Shown: positions 27,224 through 34,985 of the stretch, piece by piece | How positions within the stretch are numbered: position 1 is the first letter of the stretch | How the letters are laid out: each line of letters starts with the position of its first letter | Assembly: GCA_011389735.1 (NCBI GenBank) | Contig: JAABTS010000051.1 | Span: 1-35,429 of the forward strand | Source of the DNA: Desulfobacteraceae bacterium | GTDB lineage: Bacteria; Desulfobacterota; Desulfobacteria; Desulfobacterales; JAABTS01 | Length of the DNA stretch: 35,429 nt | Direction of reading: 5' to 3' | The notes under the pieces: model-generated | What the model was told of the DNA's origin: nothing | Database searches by the model: none | Seen by the model: the letters and a program-made list of their open reading frames with translations, nothing else | Program-made: the position numbers and the translations under genes

Positions 27224-28015
27224 ATGCAGTCCAAAATCGAATACAAAAATATTTCAGGATTCAACCATCGTATCAAATTGATCGACCGTTCCCGACAAAA
27301 TACGCCGACCATCGTTTTTCTTCATGAAGGCCTGGGTTGCATCGAGTTCTGGCGGGATTTTCCGGAAGAAATATGCGGTGAATCAGGCTGCGGCGGAATG
27401 GTTTATGATCGGAGAGGATACGGCCGGTCCGATCCGCTGAAAGTTCCCTGGCCGTTTGATTATCTAAACGATGAAGCGCTGTTTTTAAACGGAATTCTAA
27501 ATGCATACGATATCCGAAAAACAATCCTGGCAGGTCACAGCGACGGAGCCACGATTGCGCTTCTGGCCGCCGCCGCCGGAGATCCACGCATAACCGGCGT
27601 CATCACCGAAGCCGCTCACATTTTTGTCGAAGATATCACCATCGAAGGCGTTAAAGCGTTTATCCGGACGTATCACCGCAAAAACATGAAAGAAAAATTG
27701 AAAAATTATCATGCGGATCAGGCGGAGACTGTGTTTTTTCGATGGGCGGACAGATGGTTGTCGGATGAATTCAGAAATTGGAACATTGAAAACCGCCTGC
27801 CCGGAATAAAATGCCCGCTGCTGGCGATTCAGGGAGATTCAGACGAATACGGCACTGAAAAACAGGTTCAAGGCGTTGTAAACGGCGTAAGCGGGCCGGC
27901 GCGCTATGCGATCATCGCGAAATGCGGGCATATACCGCATCATCAAAACCGTCCCGAAACCGCTCGAACCATGATCGCTTTCATTGAGGAAATCATTTCC
28001 TGTCTACCGCCATAA
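27224..28015 (+). CDS. Alpha/beta-fold hydrolase
   Basis: A 263-aa cytoplasmic hydrolase. The order is typical: VFLHEGLGCIEFWRDFP (oxyanion loop), MVYDRRGYGRSDP, then GHSDGA with nucleophile Ser106, IQGDSDEYGT with the acid Asp207, and CGHIPHHQ with catalytic His236. The cap region (about 130-190) is helical. The substrate cannot be inferred; the family includes esterases, dehalogenases and C-C hydrolases. The ATG lies after GGTTGAGAGTAAA, a weak ribosome-binding site. Confidence 0.88.
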   Translation: MQSKIEYKNISGFNHRIKLIDRSRQNTPTIVFLHEGLGCIEFWRDFPEEICGESGCGGMVYDRRGYGRSDPLKVPWPFDYLNDEALFLNGILNAYDIRKTILAGHSDGATIALLAAAAGDPRITGVITEAAHIFVEDITIEGVKAFIRTYHRKNMKEKLKNYHADQAETVFFRWADRWLSDEFRNWNIENRLPGIKCPLLAIQGDSDEYGTEKQVQGVVNGVSGPARYAIIAKCGHIPHHQNRPETARTMIAFIEEIISCLPP

Positions 28016-28076
28016 ACCGGGACACGCGTCATAACTGCGTCATATGTGCAGTACCCTCTTGCTCTGAATGCTCTGA

Positions 28077-28154
28077 GCGGGTTTATAACCCGCGCCATAC
28101 GAAGCACCAGGCACCGGCTCCATGCGACAGAGTAAGCCGGGGGTTGCAACCCCC
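28077..28154. repeat. Nested-hairpin element, copy 2
   Basis: GCGGGTTTATAACCCGC (28077-28093) and GGGGGTTGCAACCCCC (28139-28154) form the same pair as in the element at 2441-2562 but in reverse order. Short CTCTGA-GCGGG repeats border both sides. It lies in the 336-bp gap between the hydrolase and the 28352 gene; nothing else recognisable is in that gap. Confidence 0.7.
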
Positions 28155-28351
28155 CTCTGAGCGGGATAGTAGGACGGCGCTGAAAAAGTGTCCAGTTTTA
28201 TAGCGGTAGCCATCCTCGGATTCATGGGCTTAGCGATCATAAGAACGATAATATGTTTGTAATTGAAATAAAAATCTGTAAAATCGCCGATTATCTATTC
28301 GGGATTCATTCTGTAAATGCTTCAAAACGTTTTTGAAAGTAGATTGTTGCC

Positions 28352-29038
28352 ATGACAAAACGCCTTCAAACTTTATTGGACATCGTAAAGCCGACGCCGG
28401 AAGAAATGGCGATACTGTGCAAGGAGGTCGCCCGTCGAGCGGCGGTATTGTTTGAAGAATGCGGTCAATTGGAGGAAACGGCGGAATGTTGGGTGGAGCA
28501 TGGGAAGCGGGATCGTGCGACGGAGCTGTATCTTGAAAAAAATCGTTTCGCCGAAGCCGCGCCGATATTGCTTGAGCTGAAAGAATACCGTAAAGCGCCG
28601 GACGGCTATCGCCGCTGGTTAGATCATATTGCCGACTCCGATATTATAAACCGGATCAAAGCGGAATTGGGCGAAATCGCGTGTTTGAAATATTTGGATG
28701 AGGACCTTGAGCCCGCCAGAAAGCGGTTTTTAAAGATCAGAGATTTGATTGAAGCCGACCAGGAGCGTCAACCGTTCATCTCCGCACGTTGCTGGGAAAC
28801 TTTGGGCGATTACGGTGTAATCATGAACAGATCGGATCTGATTCATTACGGATATGAAACCGCATTATCCTGTTATGGCGATGAATATCCGGAAGAACGT
28901 CTACGGGTCGCCCGGATTTTATTAAACGTGCTGAAAGTAAACCGTCTGTTCCGCAAAGAGATAGAAGACCTGATCGTCAAATGGAAAGATACGGAACTGA
29001 CAACCGCTAGGAGAATAACAAACTCAATCAGCCAGTAA
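28352..29038 (+). CDS. Helical-repeat protein, apparent N-terminal part of a split SUMF1 protein
   Basis: A 228-aa protein, nearly all alpha-helical with TPR-like character (ARRAAVLFEECGQLEETAECWVEHGK, split here as ARRAAVLFEECGQ and LEETAECWVEHGK; later RDRATELYLEKNRFAEAAPI). Its last residues, ARRITNSISQ, correspond to the start of the 'ITNSIG..FVYIPPGTFMMGSP' segment that usually opens a SUMF1 domain, and the next ORF starts at FVYQPGTFMMGSP after a TAA and a frame change. I therefore read it and the next ORF as one gene interrupted by a small indel near 29036-29040. On its own, the function is unknown. Confidence 0.65.
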   Translation: MTKRLQTLLDIVKPTPEEMAILCKEVARRAAVLFEECGQLEETAECWVEHGKRDRATELYLEKNRFAEAAPILLELKEYRKAPDGYRRWLDHIADSDIINRIKAELGEIACLKYLDEDLEPARKRFLKIRDLIEADQERQPFISARCWETLGDYGVIMNRSDLIHYGYETALSCYGDEYPEERLRVARILLNVLKVNRLFRKEIEDLIVKWKDTELTTARRITNSISQ

Positions 29039-29043
29039 TTTTT

Positions 29044-29646
29044 GTGTATCAACCGGGAACATTTATGATGGGCAGTCCGGAAGATTATCCGGAGAGAATT
29101 GGTAATGAAGTTCTGCATCAAGTAACCTTGACCAAGGGCTTTTACATGCAGACCACCCAGGTGACTCAAAAACAATGGATGGCGGTCATGGGCGATAATC
29201 CTTCCAAATTTAAGGAAAGCGGCGAAAACGCTCCGGTGGAGCCAGTTTCATGGAATGACGTGCAGGAATTCATTAAAAAGCTGAACGAGAAAGAAGAAAT
29301 AAATGTAGACAGGCTTCCAACCGAGGCCGAATGGGAATACGCTTGCCGTTCTGGAGGATCTGACGCTTATTGTTTCGGGAGTGATACTGATAAGCTTGAT
29401 GATTACGCATGGTACATAAGAAACGCCGAAAGCAAAACCCATCCTGGGGGGGAAAAGCTTCCAAACGCCTTGGGATTGTACGACATGCATGGTAATGTAC
29501 GGGAATGGCGCCAGGATTGGTTCGGCGATTATCCAAAAAGTTCCGTAAAAGACCCTGTTGGACCTGAAACTGGCGGCTCTCGCGTGTTTCGCGACGGCGG
29601 TTGGGACTACTACCTCGGTTTTCGTCTCTCGAGGTCATTACCCTGA
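29044..29646 (+). pseudogene. SUMF1/formylglycine-generating-enzyme-type domain, shortened and out of frame with upstream part
   Basis: A 200-aa frame with YQPGTFMMGSPEDYPERIGN, MQTTQVTQKQWMAVMG, VSWNDVQEFIKKLNEKE, RLPTEAEWEYACR and GLYDMHGNVREWRQDWFGDY, all hallmarks of the SUMF1/EgtB/PvdO family (C-type lectin-like fold). The GTG at 29044 is not a convincing start: the frame runs upstream to 29008 without an ATG or ribosome-binding site, and the missing N-terminus lies in the preceding ORF. The C-terminus reads RVFRDGGWDYYLGFRLSRSLP; the usual stretch of about 25 residues between 'GGSW' and 'GFRL', which holds the R-x-A-x-R core, is gone. It is therefore probably inactive as a formylglycine-generating enzyme. 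Confidence 0.7.
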
Positions 29647-29776
29647 AACCCTTTTACTCTTTTACACTTTATGTCTTTTTTGAGATAGAGGCTAAAATTA
29701 AATGCAGAACGAATAACTAAGAAAAAACAAGCCCCAGGCAGCGCGTAATTTTTATTTTGCGCATTATAATATGTTA

Positions 29777-29822
29777 CGCCTAACCCGTAACACGTAACCC
29801 GTAACACGTAACCCGTAACCCG
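29777..29822. repeat. Heptamer tandem array CGTAACC/CGTAACA
   Basis: About six units of CGTAACM (CGTAACACGTAACCCGTAAC and so on). It lies just upstream of the small ORF at 29838. No CRISPR-like spacers. Confidence 0.85.
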
Positions 29823-29837
29823 AAACAAAGGTAAACA

Positions 29838-30149
29838 ATGAAAAACAAATCAACAGAAAAAATCTTAGACGCTCCATTGATTCCAGATACCCTGTCCGGC
29901 GTCGAAGTTCATATTCGAAAAGCGTTCGATAAAGGCATCGACGCCTCCCGTGATCCGAAAAACGCCTATCTCAAGGATCCGGCGCCGCGTGTGACAACGA
30001 TATATTCAACCTGGTGGGATGACACTCTACATATAATTCTCTGTATCATCCTTTTCGGATGCGCCGCGCCCGACCCTCCCTCTTCCAGGTATGATGATCT
30101 GAAAGATCCTCATCACCGGCTCCACCACGATCTTAGCATTGAACCATGA
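29838..30149 (+). CDS. Short hypothetical protein, possibly a gene fragment
   Basis: A 103-aa frame beginning MKNKSTEKILDAPLIPDTLS with AAAGG before the ATG. The first 65 residues look protein-like (GVEVHIRKAFDKGIDASRD), but the rest (LHIILCIILFGCAAPDPPSS, then a His-rich end) changes character and may be read out of frame. I do not recognise a family. It lies between a heptamer array and a palindrome remnant, in a region of decayed genes. Confidence 0.35.
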   Translation: MKNKSTEKILDAPLIPDTLSGVEVHIRKAFDKGIDASRDPKNAYLKDPAPRVTTIYSTWWDDTLHIILCIILFGCAAPDPPSSRYDDLKDPHHRLHHDLSIEP

Positions 30150-30163
30150 TCTCGAAAACGGCA

Positions 30164-30251
30164 GGCTTCCGGAAATCAAATTTCTGAAAACCTGAAAGAA
30201 TAGTATATCCCGGACCGGCAAACCAGTGAAATTGAATTTCTGGAAGGCTAT
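30164..30251. repeat. Composite fragment of the dispersed palindrome
   Basis: GGCTTCCGGAAATCAAATTT joined to CTGAAAACCTG, then ATATCCCGGACCGGCAAACC, AGTGAAATTGAATTTCTGGAAGGCTAT. Arm ends of two copies appear fused. It borders the tRNA promoter. Confidence 0.6.
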
Positions 30252-30260
30252 CTTTTTTTA

Positions 30261-30289
30261 TTGACAACAATGCCGAATATTGTTAAGGT
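30261..30289 (+). promoter_or_regulatory. Promoter of the tRNA-Ala gene
   Basis: TTGACA (30261-30266) is followed after 17 bp by TAAGGT (30284-30289); the tRNA begins 15 bp further on. The -35 box is consensus, while the -10 is weak. Confidence 0.55.
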
Positions 30290-30304
30290 AGCTTTTTATC
30301 TCAC

Positions 30305-30380
30305 GGGGCTGTAGCTCAGCTGGGAGAGCGCATGACTGGCAGTCATGAGGCCAGGGGTTCGAGCCCCCTCAGCTCCACCA
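30305..30380 (+). tRNA. tRNA-Ala (anticodon GGC)
   Basis: A complete cloverleaf with encoded CCA. The acceptor stem GGGGCTG/CAGCTCC pairs over seven positions and includes the G3:U70 wobble that identifies alanine tRNAs. The D arm is GCTCAGCTGGGAGAGC, the anticodon arm CATGA-CTGGCAG-TCATG gives anticodon GGC (reads GCC/GCU), and the T arm is AGGGG-TTCGAGC-CCCCT. It is a single gene with its own promoter and a terminator 10 bp downstream. Confidence 0.97.
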
Positions 30381-30390
30381 ACAAAATCAA

Positions 30391-30422
30391 GGGGATACGC
30401 GACATTGCGTATCCCCTTTTTT
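30391..30422 (+). terminator. Rho-independent terminator of tRNA-Ala
   Basis: GGGGATACGC (30391-30400) and GCGTATCCCC (30407-30416) form a perfect 10-bp stem with a 6-nt loop, followed by TTTTTT. Confidence 0.92.
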
Positions 30423-30764
30423 GTGCCACTACGACTGCAATTTACCATCCTTTTACTACACGCCGGTTTTTTCCGGAGGTCCGTTCAAAACGAAAAAAAG
30501 GCCTTTTACAATCTCGCTCTGAAAGGTTTACACACACACAGATGCTTGACGGCGACCCCTGAAGAGATTGAATTTATCAAGCGGTTGACCGCTTTCCGTA
30601 GTTTCTTCCTTGAAAAGCGAATCCAGCGCCTGATCACATGACTGGAAATGGAAAACATGTCCTCAAATTTTGGGACACTCCCGCCATTCGTATCCTTCCG
30701 GCAAGCATGCATGAAAATATTTTCGGAAGGTGATATGCGGCTGTCAAAACAAGGAGGACAGCCA
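30423..30764. other. Non-coding or decayed region between tRNA and IS66 remnant
   Basis: No supported gene. A frame through about 30490-30641 reads FYNLALKGLHTHRCLTATPE and continues to EKRIQRLIT, which looks protein-like but has no start of its own and reads back through the tRNA terminator; it could be the remnant of a lost gene. Confidence 0.45.
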
Positions 30765-31187
30765 ATGAAAGCAAACAGGAGATCCGCTCGGAAAAACGAG
30801 GAGCTTGACCGGGCTAAACAACAGTTCGAAAACTGGCGGCTCGGCAATAAAGGGCGGCGAACCGTTATCCCCGATGAACTCTGGAACGCCGCAATCCATC
30901 TGACTCACACCCTGCCTGTCAGTGTTGTGGCTACACATCTCCGTCTGAACTACACCGTATTAAAAGAACACGCTCACGCGTCATATCCAATCCACGCGGA
31001 GAACCAGGAATCCTCTCCGGTATTCGTCGAATTTCAAATGAATTCGACGCCGGCGCGGCAGGCGCGCCAAAGCGAATGCGTCATCGAATTGGAAACCAGC
31101 GGCGGAGATAAGATGAAAATATGCATGAAGAGCGATCCGCCATTCGATGTCCATGAATTGTGCCGGACATTTTTTGAAAAGAGGTGA
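30765..31187 (+). CDS. IS66-type element orfA-like accessory protein (TnpA)
   Basis: A 140-aa basic protein beginning MKANRRSARKNEELDRAKQQ, with WRLGNKGRRTVIPDELWNAA and a helix-turn-helix-like LPVSVVATHLRLNYTVLKEH. This layout and the position directly upstream of a TnpB-like start fit the small first ORF of IS66-family elements. ATG 30765 is chosen over upstream in-frame ATGs (30648, 30735) because AAGGAGG is at 30751-30756. It appears intact, but the rest of the element is missing. Confidence 0.62.
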   Translation: MKANRRSARKNEELDRAKQQFENWRLGNKGRRTVIPDELWNAAIHLTHTLPVSVVATHLRLNYTVLKEHAHASYPIHAENQESSPVFVEFQMNSTPARQARQSECVIELETSGGDKMKICMKSDPPFDVHELCRTFFEKR

Positions 31188-31193
31188 TTTAAA

Positions 31194-31274
31194 ATGTTGC
31201 AGATAACCCCTCAGATGAGGCTTTTTATCGCTGTCGAACCGGTCGATTTCAGAAAAAGAATCGACGGTTCTTAA
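31194..31274 (+). pseudogene. Truncated IS66 TnpB
   Basis: A 26-codon frame, MLQITPQMRLFIAVEPVDFR then KRIDGS and stop. It matches the N-terminus of IS66 TnpB (the 'iflavePVDMRkgfDGLaalV' pattern) and then ends, so about three quarters of the protein and all of TnpC are lost. It has a good GAGGTG site and sits 6 bp after the orfA-like gene, the normal IS66 order. Confidence 0.8.
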
Positions 31275-31552
31275 CCTCACTTTCGCGGTTAGCCCAGTCG
31301 CCGTCGGCGGACGATTTTTCGGAAAGCCAATATAATCAATTACTTACGAAATGTAGGCTGTGCTTTTCGAAAATTTAACTACCTGATTATATTGTTAATT
31401 TAAAATTCGTTGGCAAACGTAGTGTCTGTAAACATAGCTACACTATAATAATAGTTCTTGACATAACTTCTTCCTTATAATATCGTTTTCTCAATTGGGC
31501 GGGGACTCATCCACGTACACCAACAACCGTCAATGGTATAAGGAAGGCGCAT

Positions 31553-32128
31553 ATGTTTTTCAGAGAAACACGATCAAAAAATTCCAAGTCAACCGTTCTG
31601 AAACTTGTTGAAAATATACGGACAGACAATGGTCCACGGCAGAGATTGGTCGTGTCTTTGGGGACAACATTTAAAATCCTCAAAAAAGATCGGAGAGCGG
31701 TTGCTACCATGGTGGAGAATCGGTTGCGAGGTAATCGGACTTCACTATTCGATGATGATCCGGCGCATGTCGCATACGCCGACAAGATCATCAAAAAGAT
31801 ACAGGTAGAAGGAAAATGGGAATCAACCCGCGAGAAAGTGCAACAATTCAAGCGCATGATTTTGCCGGAAAATAATACGGCGCCTACCGCTCATGTTTTT
31901 TTTAAAATCGCTGCTTTTCTCCCCGAATTAAAAATCAGGGTAAATCCAAGGTCTACCTTATTCCGGCATACAAGCGTTTACGAAGAATTCGGCATTACAA
32001 AAAATCAAAAAGCGAACGACAAGACTATAGCTTTTCATTCGTTTTTTATTTTTGGGATCACTATCAAATCAGCGCTGCACGCTTTCAATAAAACATACGC
32101 CGCCGCTGTTATCATCATCCGGTTTTGA
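31553..32128 (+). pseudogene. N-terminal fragment of an IS1634-like transposase
   Basis: The frame begins MFFRETRSKNSKSTVLKLVE, then GPRQRLVVSLGT, VENRLRGNRTSLFDDDP and YADKIIKKIQVEGKWES: the N-terminal portion of IS1634-family transposases. After about residue 105 (near 31865) the similarity stops and the frame runs into unrelated sequence that converges with the cohesin gene end; the catalytic DDE part is absent. GGAAGG precedes the ATG. The 278 bp upstream (31275-31552) hold no gene that I can support. Confidence 0.7.
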
Positions 32129-33325
32129 CGCTGTGGTTTCGGTTTTGTCATGATTGTGTGAATCAGTATTCTCAATAGCTTTAACCGATATCTGAAATGC
32201 GGGAAGAGGGATGGAATCGCCGTTGCTGTCTGTAACGCTGATACGAATATTTTCATACTCGCCGATATCCGAGTTTAGGGGTATTCCATTTAGCACACCG
32301 GTTTTTATATCAAAATCCGCCCAATCGGGTTTATTCTCAATGTTAAATAAAAGTGAATCCTCCGGATCGGGATCTTCGGCTTTGGGGGTGAATTTGTAAG
32401 TTTCGTTCGCATAGACTGCCGTCGGCGGGGTTCCGAAAATCGAGGGCGGATGATTGGGGTTAAAACTGTAAACCGCATTTTTTTCCAGATTTCCGTTTCC
32501 GGAATCGTCATGCGCTGAATCAGCGGGAACGGTGATTTGAATATCACCTTCAATTTCAGGGCGCAATAAAAATGTATAGGTTTTACCGGAACCGGCGAAG
32601 GTATCGATTTCGCCGCCGGAAACCCGGATATCGTTCTTTTCGAATCCGGCCACCGGTTCGCTGAAATCGATTTTCACTTGAATTGATACCGGTCCATCCT
32701 TGTCCGGTTCTGTAAAAGAAAAGTCCAGTGAAGGACGACTATTATCGACCGGCAAAATCGTCCCGTTCTCAAGGGATGTAGCATAGTCTCCTTTCCCCGT
32801 TGAATCCGGAAACAGCACATTGGCTAAACAAACGTCCTTTTTTCGGGTTTCATCCAACACTTTGAATTTGAGCAGGGAAATGACACCGCCGCCGCTGACG
32901 ACGTTTTCCGTATGATTCCCTAAAAGCGCTCCGGCGATCCTCACTGTGCCTTCACGGATATGTTTCGGCGGCATATAGATGGTTTCTCCGCCGTTGATCT
33001 TTAACAGATTTTGATTGTCCTGCGTTTCTTCCAGGCTTTTCAAAAAGGTCAATCCATTGGCGTCATAAACGATATCCACCTGGTACGCATCTAAATCCGT
33101 CACGTTTTGAGCGATAATGGCGATCATGATTTCGTCATTGATGCGTGCGGTGATTTCCGATTCGATCTCCGGAGTCCGAGGCGCCATGTCCACGGCGCAT
33201 CCGGCGGATAAGTTTTGACCGGCTTCAGAAAATAATGCGGAAAGGCCAAAAAAAGCGAAAATTGTAAACGCCGCCAGTCCTTCGATACATCTCCTTTTCT
33301 TGTAAAATACCATTTGCAACGTCAA
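32069..33325 (-). CDS. Secreted cohesin-domain protein with Ig-like and cadherin-like domains
   Basis: A 418-aa exported protein. Hydrophobic signal at about residues 13-35; a cohesin-type domain at about 55-190 (EIMIAIIAQNVTDLDAYQVD, IVYDANGLTFL and later VISLLKFKV are its strands); a bacterial Ig-like domain at about 196-288 (FSEPVAGFEKNDIRVSGGEI); and a putative-Ig/cadherin-like domain at 292-383 (DWADFDIKTGVLNGIP). The tail is DDDNSGGVCFIESVQR; SGGVCFI resembles the beginning of 'GGCFI' C-terminal sorting tails but the hydrophobic and basic parts are missing. It starts at TTG 33325 in a 4-nt overlap with the upstream gene; ATG 33313 is an alternative. It is the last gene of the cohesin operon. 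Confidence 0.75.
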   Translation of the reverse strand: MTLQMVFYKKRRCIEGLAAFTIFAFFGLSALFSEAGQNLSAGCAVDMAPRTPEIESEITARINDEIMIAIIAQNVTDLDAYQVDIVYDANGLTFLKSLEETQDNQNLLKINGGETIYMPPKHIREGTVRIAGALLGNHTENVVSGGGVISLLKFKVLDETRKKDVCLANVLFPDSTGKGDYATSLENGTILPVDNSRPSLDFSFTEPDKDGPVSIQVKIDFSEPVAGFEKNDIRVSGGEIDTFAGSGKTYTFLLRPEIEGDIQITVPADSAHDDSGNGNLEKNAVYSFNPNHPPSIFGTPPTAVYANETYKFTPKAEDPDPEDSLLFNIENKPDWADFDIKTGVLNGIPLNSDIGEYENIRISVTDSNGDSIPLPAFQISVKAIENTDSHNHDKTETTASKPDDDNSGGVCFIESVQR

Positions 33326-34029
33326 TTCCTCATATACGATATGGTTTGGAGAATATAGATGATGTTTTCCATGCCGATTCGTTCATTGCAATCGATATCC
33401 GTTGATAAACGCAAATCGGTTGCCGAACCTCCGCAGAGCATTTTCAGGCCGGAAATCGAGTCCGCTAAATCAATGTTCAGATCACCGTCTATATCTCCGG
33501 GACGAAAAATGGTCCCGTTTTCAAATACAGCGGGAATGATATGGTAACCTGCGTCGAAAAGGTTTGTTTTCGGACTGTCTCCGGCCGTGCCGACGAATTC
33601 AATCGTGGATGTATTGCACGTAAACGCCGGAGACACATTGAACCGGATTTTTATCAATGTTCCTGATGTTTCCGGCCCTATGCCGGATTGAAATCTAACC
33701 CCTGTTGAAAAATCGCCGACGCCGTCCAGCGGCCGTTGACCCACAGGCGTCTGATAAAAGTCTTCATATGATTGTGAAAGCGTATCTTCAGTCTCTGCAA
33801 CCGGATTGGAAAACAGCATAGTTTCATAACCCAGTCTTATGGAATAGCCCATTATGGGAAGATTGGAAGGATTTACGATTCCGATTTGAATTTCAATCAT
33901 TGAATCCGGTATCTCTATGTATTGTTGGATAAAGACCCTCGGAAAATCCGCAAAAGCAAATTGTGATTCCGCACAATAAAAGCATCCGGCAAGAAAAAGA
34001 ATTTTGAACATTCCCTGAAGACTTCTCAT
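33322..34029 (-). CDS. Secreted cohesin protein with C-terminal dockerin
   Basis: A 235-aa protein with a signal peptide (cleavage after about residue 27), a cohesin-like beta domain at about 30-175 (IEIQIGIVNPSNLPIMGYSI as the first strands, TSGTLIKIRFNV as a late strand), and a type I dockerin at about 178-232. The first Ca2+ loop, DIDGDLNIDLAD, has the D-x-D-x-D...D spacing; the second, DIDCNERIGMEN, has kept only part of its ligands. In established systems dockerin binds cohesin on another protein in a Ca2+-dependent way. It overlaps both neighbours by 4 nt. Confidence 0.78.
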   Translation of the reverse strand: MRSLQGMFKILFLAGCFYCAESQFAFADFPRVFIQQYIEIPDSMIEIQIGIVNPSNLPIMGYSIRLGYETMLFSNPVAETEDTLSQSYEDFYQTPVGQRPLDGVGDFSTGVRFQSGIGPETSGTLIKIRFNVSPAFTCNTSTIEFVGTAGDSPKTNLFDAGYHIIPAVFENGTIFRPGDIDGDLNIDLADSISGLKMLCGGSATDLRLSTDIDCNERIGMENIIYILQTISYMRN

Positions 34030-34835
34030 GGGGCTTCTATGACCTCAAGCCAGTGTTCCGTAAAAATCTTTAAATCCGCTTCATCGATCCGGCAATCAGG
34101 ATGCAGATCGAACCTGAAATCCCATCCCGGATCGCTGGTTTCCATCAGCCATTGGCCGGCGATTTTTTGGAGATCGAAAATATCAACAACACCGTCGGAA
34201 TTGAAATCCCAGAGCGCAGGATTATTTTGGTTCGATGATTCAAGCAGGCTTTTTTCGCAATCCGTCAGAATGACCGGGGGATCGGCCGGCGGCGGCGTGT
34301 CCGGTTCCGTTGATGGCCTAACGGCCGGCGGCGCCGCCAATTTGAGGCTGCCGGGGATAAAATCGGTTTGAATGGTGTCATAGCCCTGAGTAAATAGGAC
34401 GGTTTTCGTGTTGGGAGCCGCAAAACGGATCCCCGTGTCTTGAGCCGCATTCGAATCTACGGCGAATTGGATGATAATCAGGGTTCCTTCATCGACTCCG
34501 GAAATAAATCCGTCCATTACGCCGATGGAAAGTTTGCCGATACCGTCTTCAGGGTAAAGCTTATGCAGAATTTCAAGATGTCCGACCAGTGTTTCATTAT
34601 GGATGATTTCCGGCCTGGTTAAAATCGTATCATCGTAATCCAGACGCAGAAAAAAACCAAAGCTTTCACCAGAAAGGCCGCCAGCCGTGATGGGAATTTT
34701 AATTCGGCTTCCGGGAGACATTTCAAGATTTTCCGGTAATTTGACAACCGGTGAAGCGAAAACATGATGTGTTGCGGCGAATAAAAGGAAGATGAAACAG
34801 ACGGCAAAGCGTTTTGTGTGAATTCTTATTCCCAT
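34026..34835 (-). CDS. Secreted cohesin protein with Pro-rich linker and dockerin
   Basis: A 269-aa protein: signal peptide (1-28), cohesin-like domain at about 29-166 (LEMSPGSRIKIPITAGGLSG, FGFFLRLDYDDTILT, DEGTLIIIQFAV), a linker rich in Pro and Thr (168-188), and a dockerin at about 208-265. Its first loop DFNSDGVVDIFD is a perfect F-hand; the second, DLHPDCRIDEAD, retains Asp at positions 1, 5 and 12. It is the first gene of the three-gene operon and overlaps the next by ATGA. Immediately before its ATG there is only GAGGT, so the ribosome-binding site is poorly placed. Confidence 0.82.
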   Translation of the reverse strand: MGIRIHTKRFAVCFIFLLFAATHHVFASPVVKLPENLEMSPGSRIKIPITAGGLSGESFGFFLRLDYDDTILTRPEIIHNETLVGHLEILHKLYPEDGIGKLSIGVMDGFISGVDEGTLIIIQFAVDSNAAQDTGIRFAAPNTKTVLFTQGYDTIQTDFIPGSLKLAAPPAVRPSTEPDTPPPADPPVILTDCEKSLLESSNQNNPALWDFNSDGVVDIFDLQKIAGQWLMETSDPGWDFRFDLHPDCRIDEADLKIFTEHWLEVIEAP

Positions 34836-34850
34836 ACCTCATTCCGGAGT

Positions 34851-34968
34851 TATAGTCTTCCAGAAATTTAATTTCACTGCGTTGTCGGCCTGGGATATAC
34901 GAATAGTATTATCCCAGACCTGCCGCCTTGTGAAATTCAATTTCTGAAAACCTATATCTTGGATTATA
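34851..34968. repeat. Short-form imperfect palindrome
   Basis: The best-preserved short copy: TATAGTCTTCCAGAAATTTA, ATTTCACTGCGTTGTCGGCC, TGGGAT on one side and ATCCCAGACCTGCCGCCTTG, TGAAATTCAATTTCTGAAAA, CCTATA on the other. Arms of about 46 bp. It fills the gap upstream of the cohesin operon. Confidence 0.85.
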
Positions 34969-34985
34969 GTCCTTCCTCAAACAGA

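Noticed and set aside
30345-30641. 98-aa frame across the tRNA end and terminator
   Set aside because: Its start lies within the tRNA gene and it reads through the intrinsic terminator; only the last third looks protein-like, so at most it is a remnant.
31452-31475. TTGACA and TATAAT before the IS1634-like remnant
   Set aside because: The two boxes are only 12 bp apart, too close for a sigma70 promoter.
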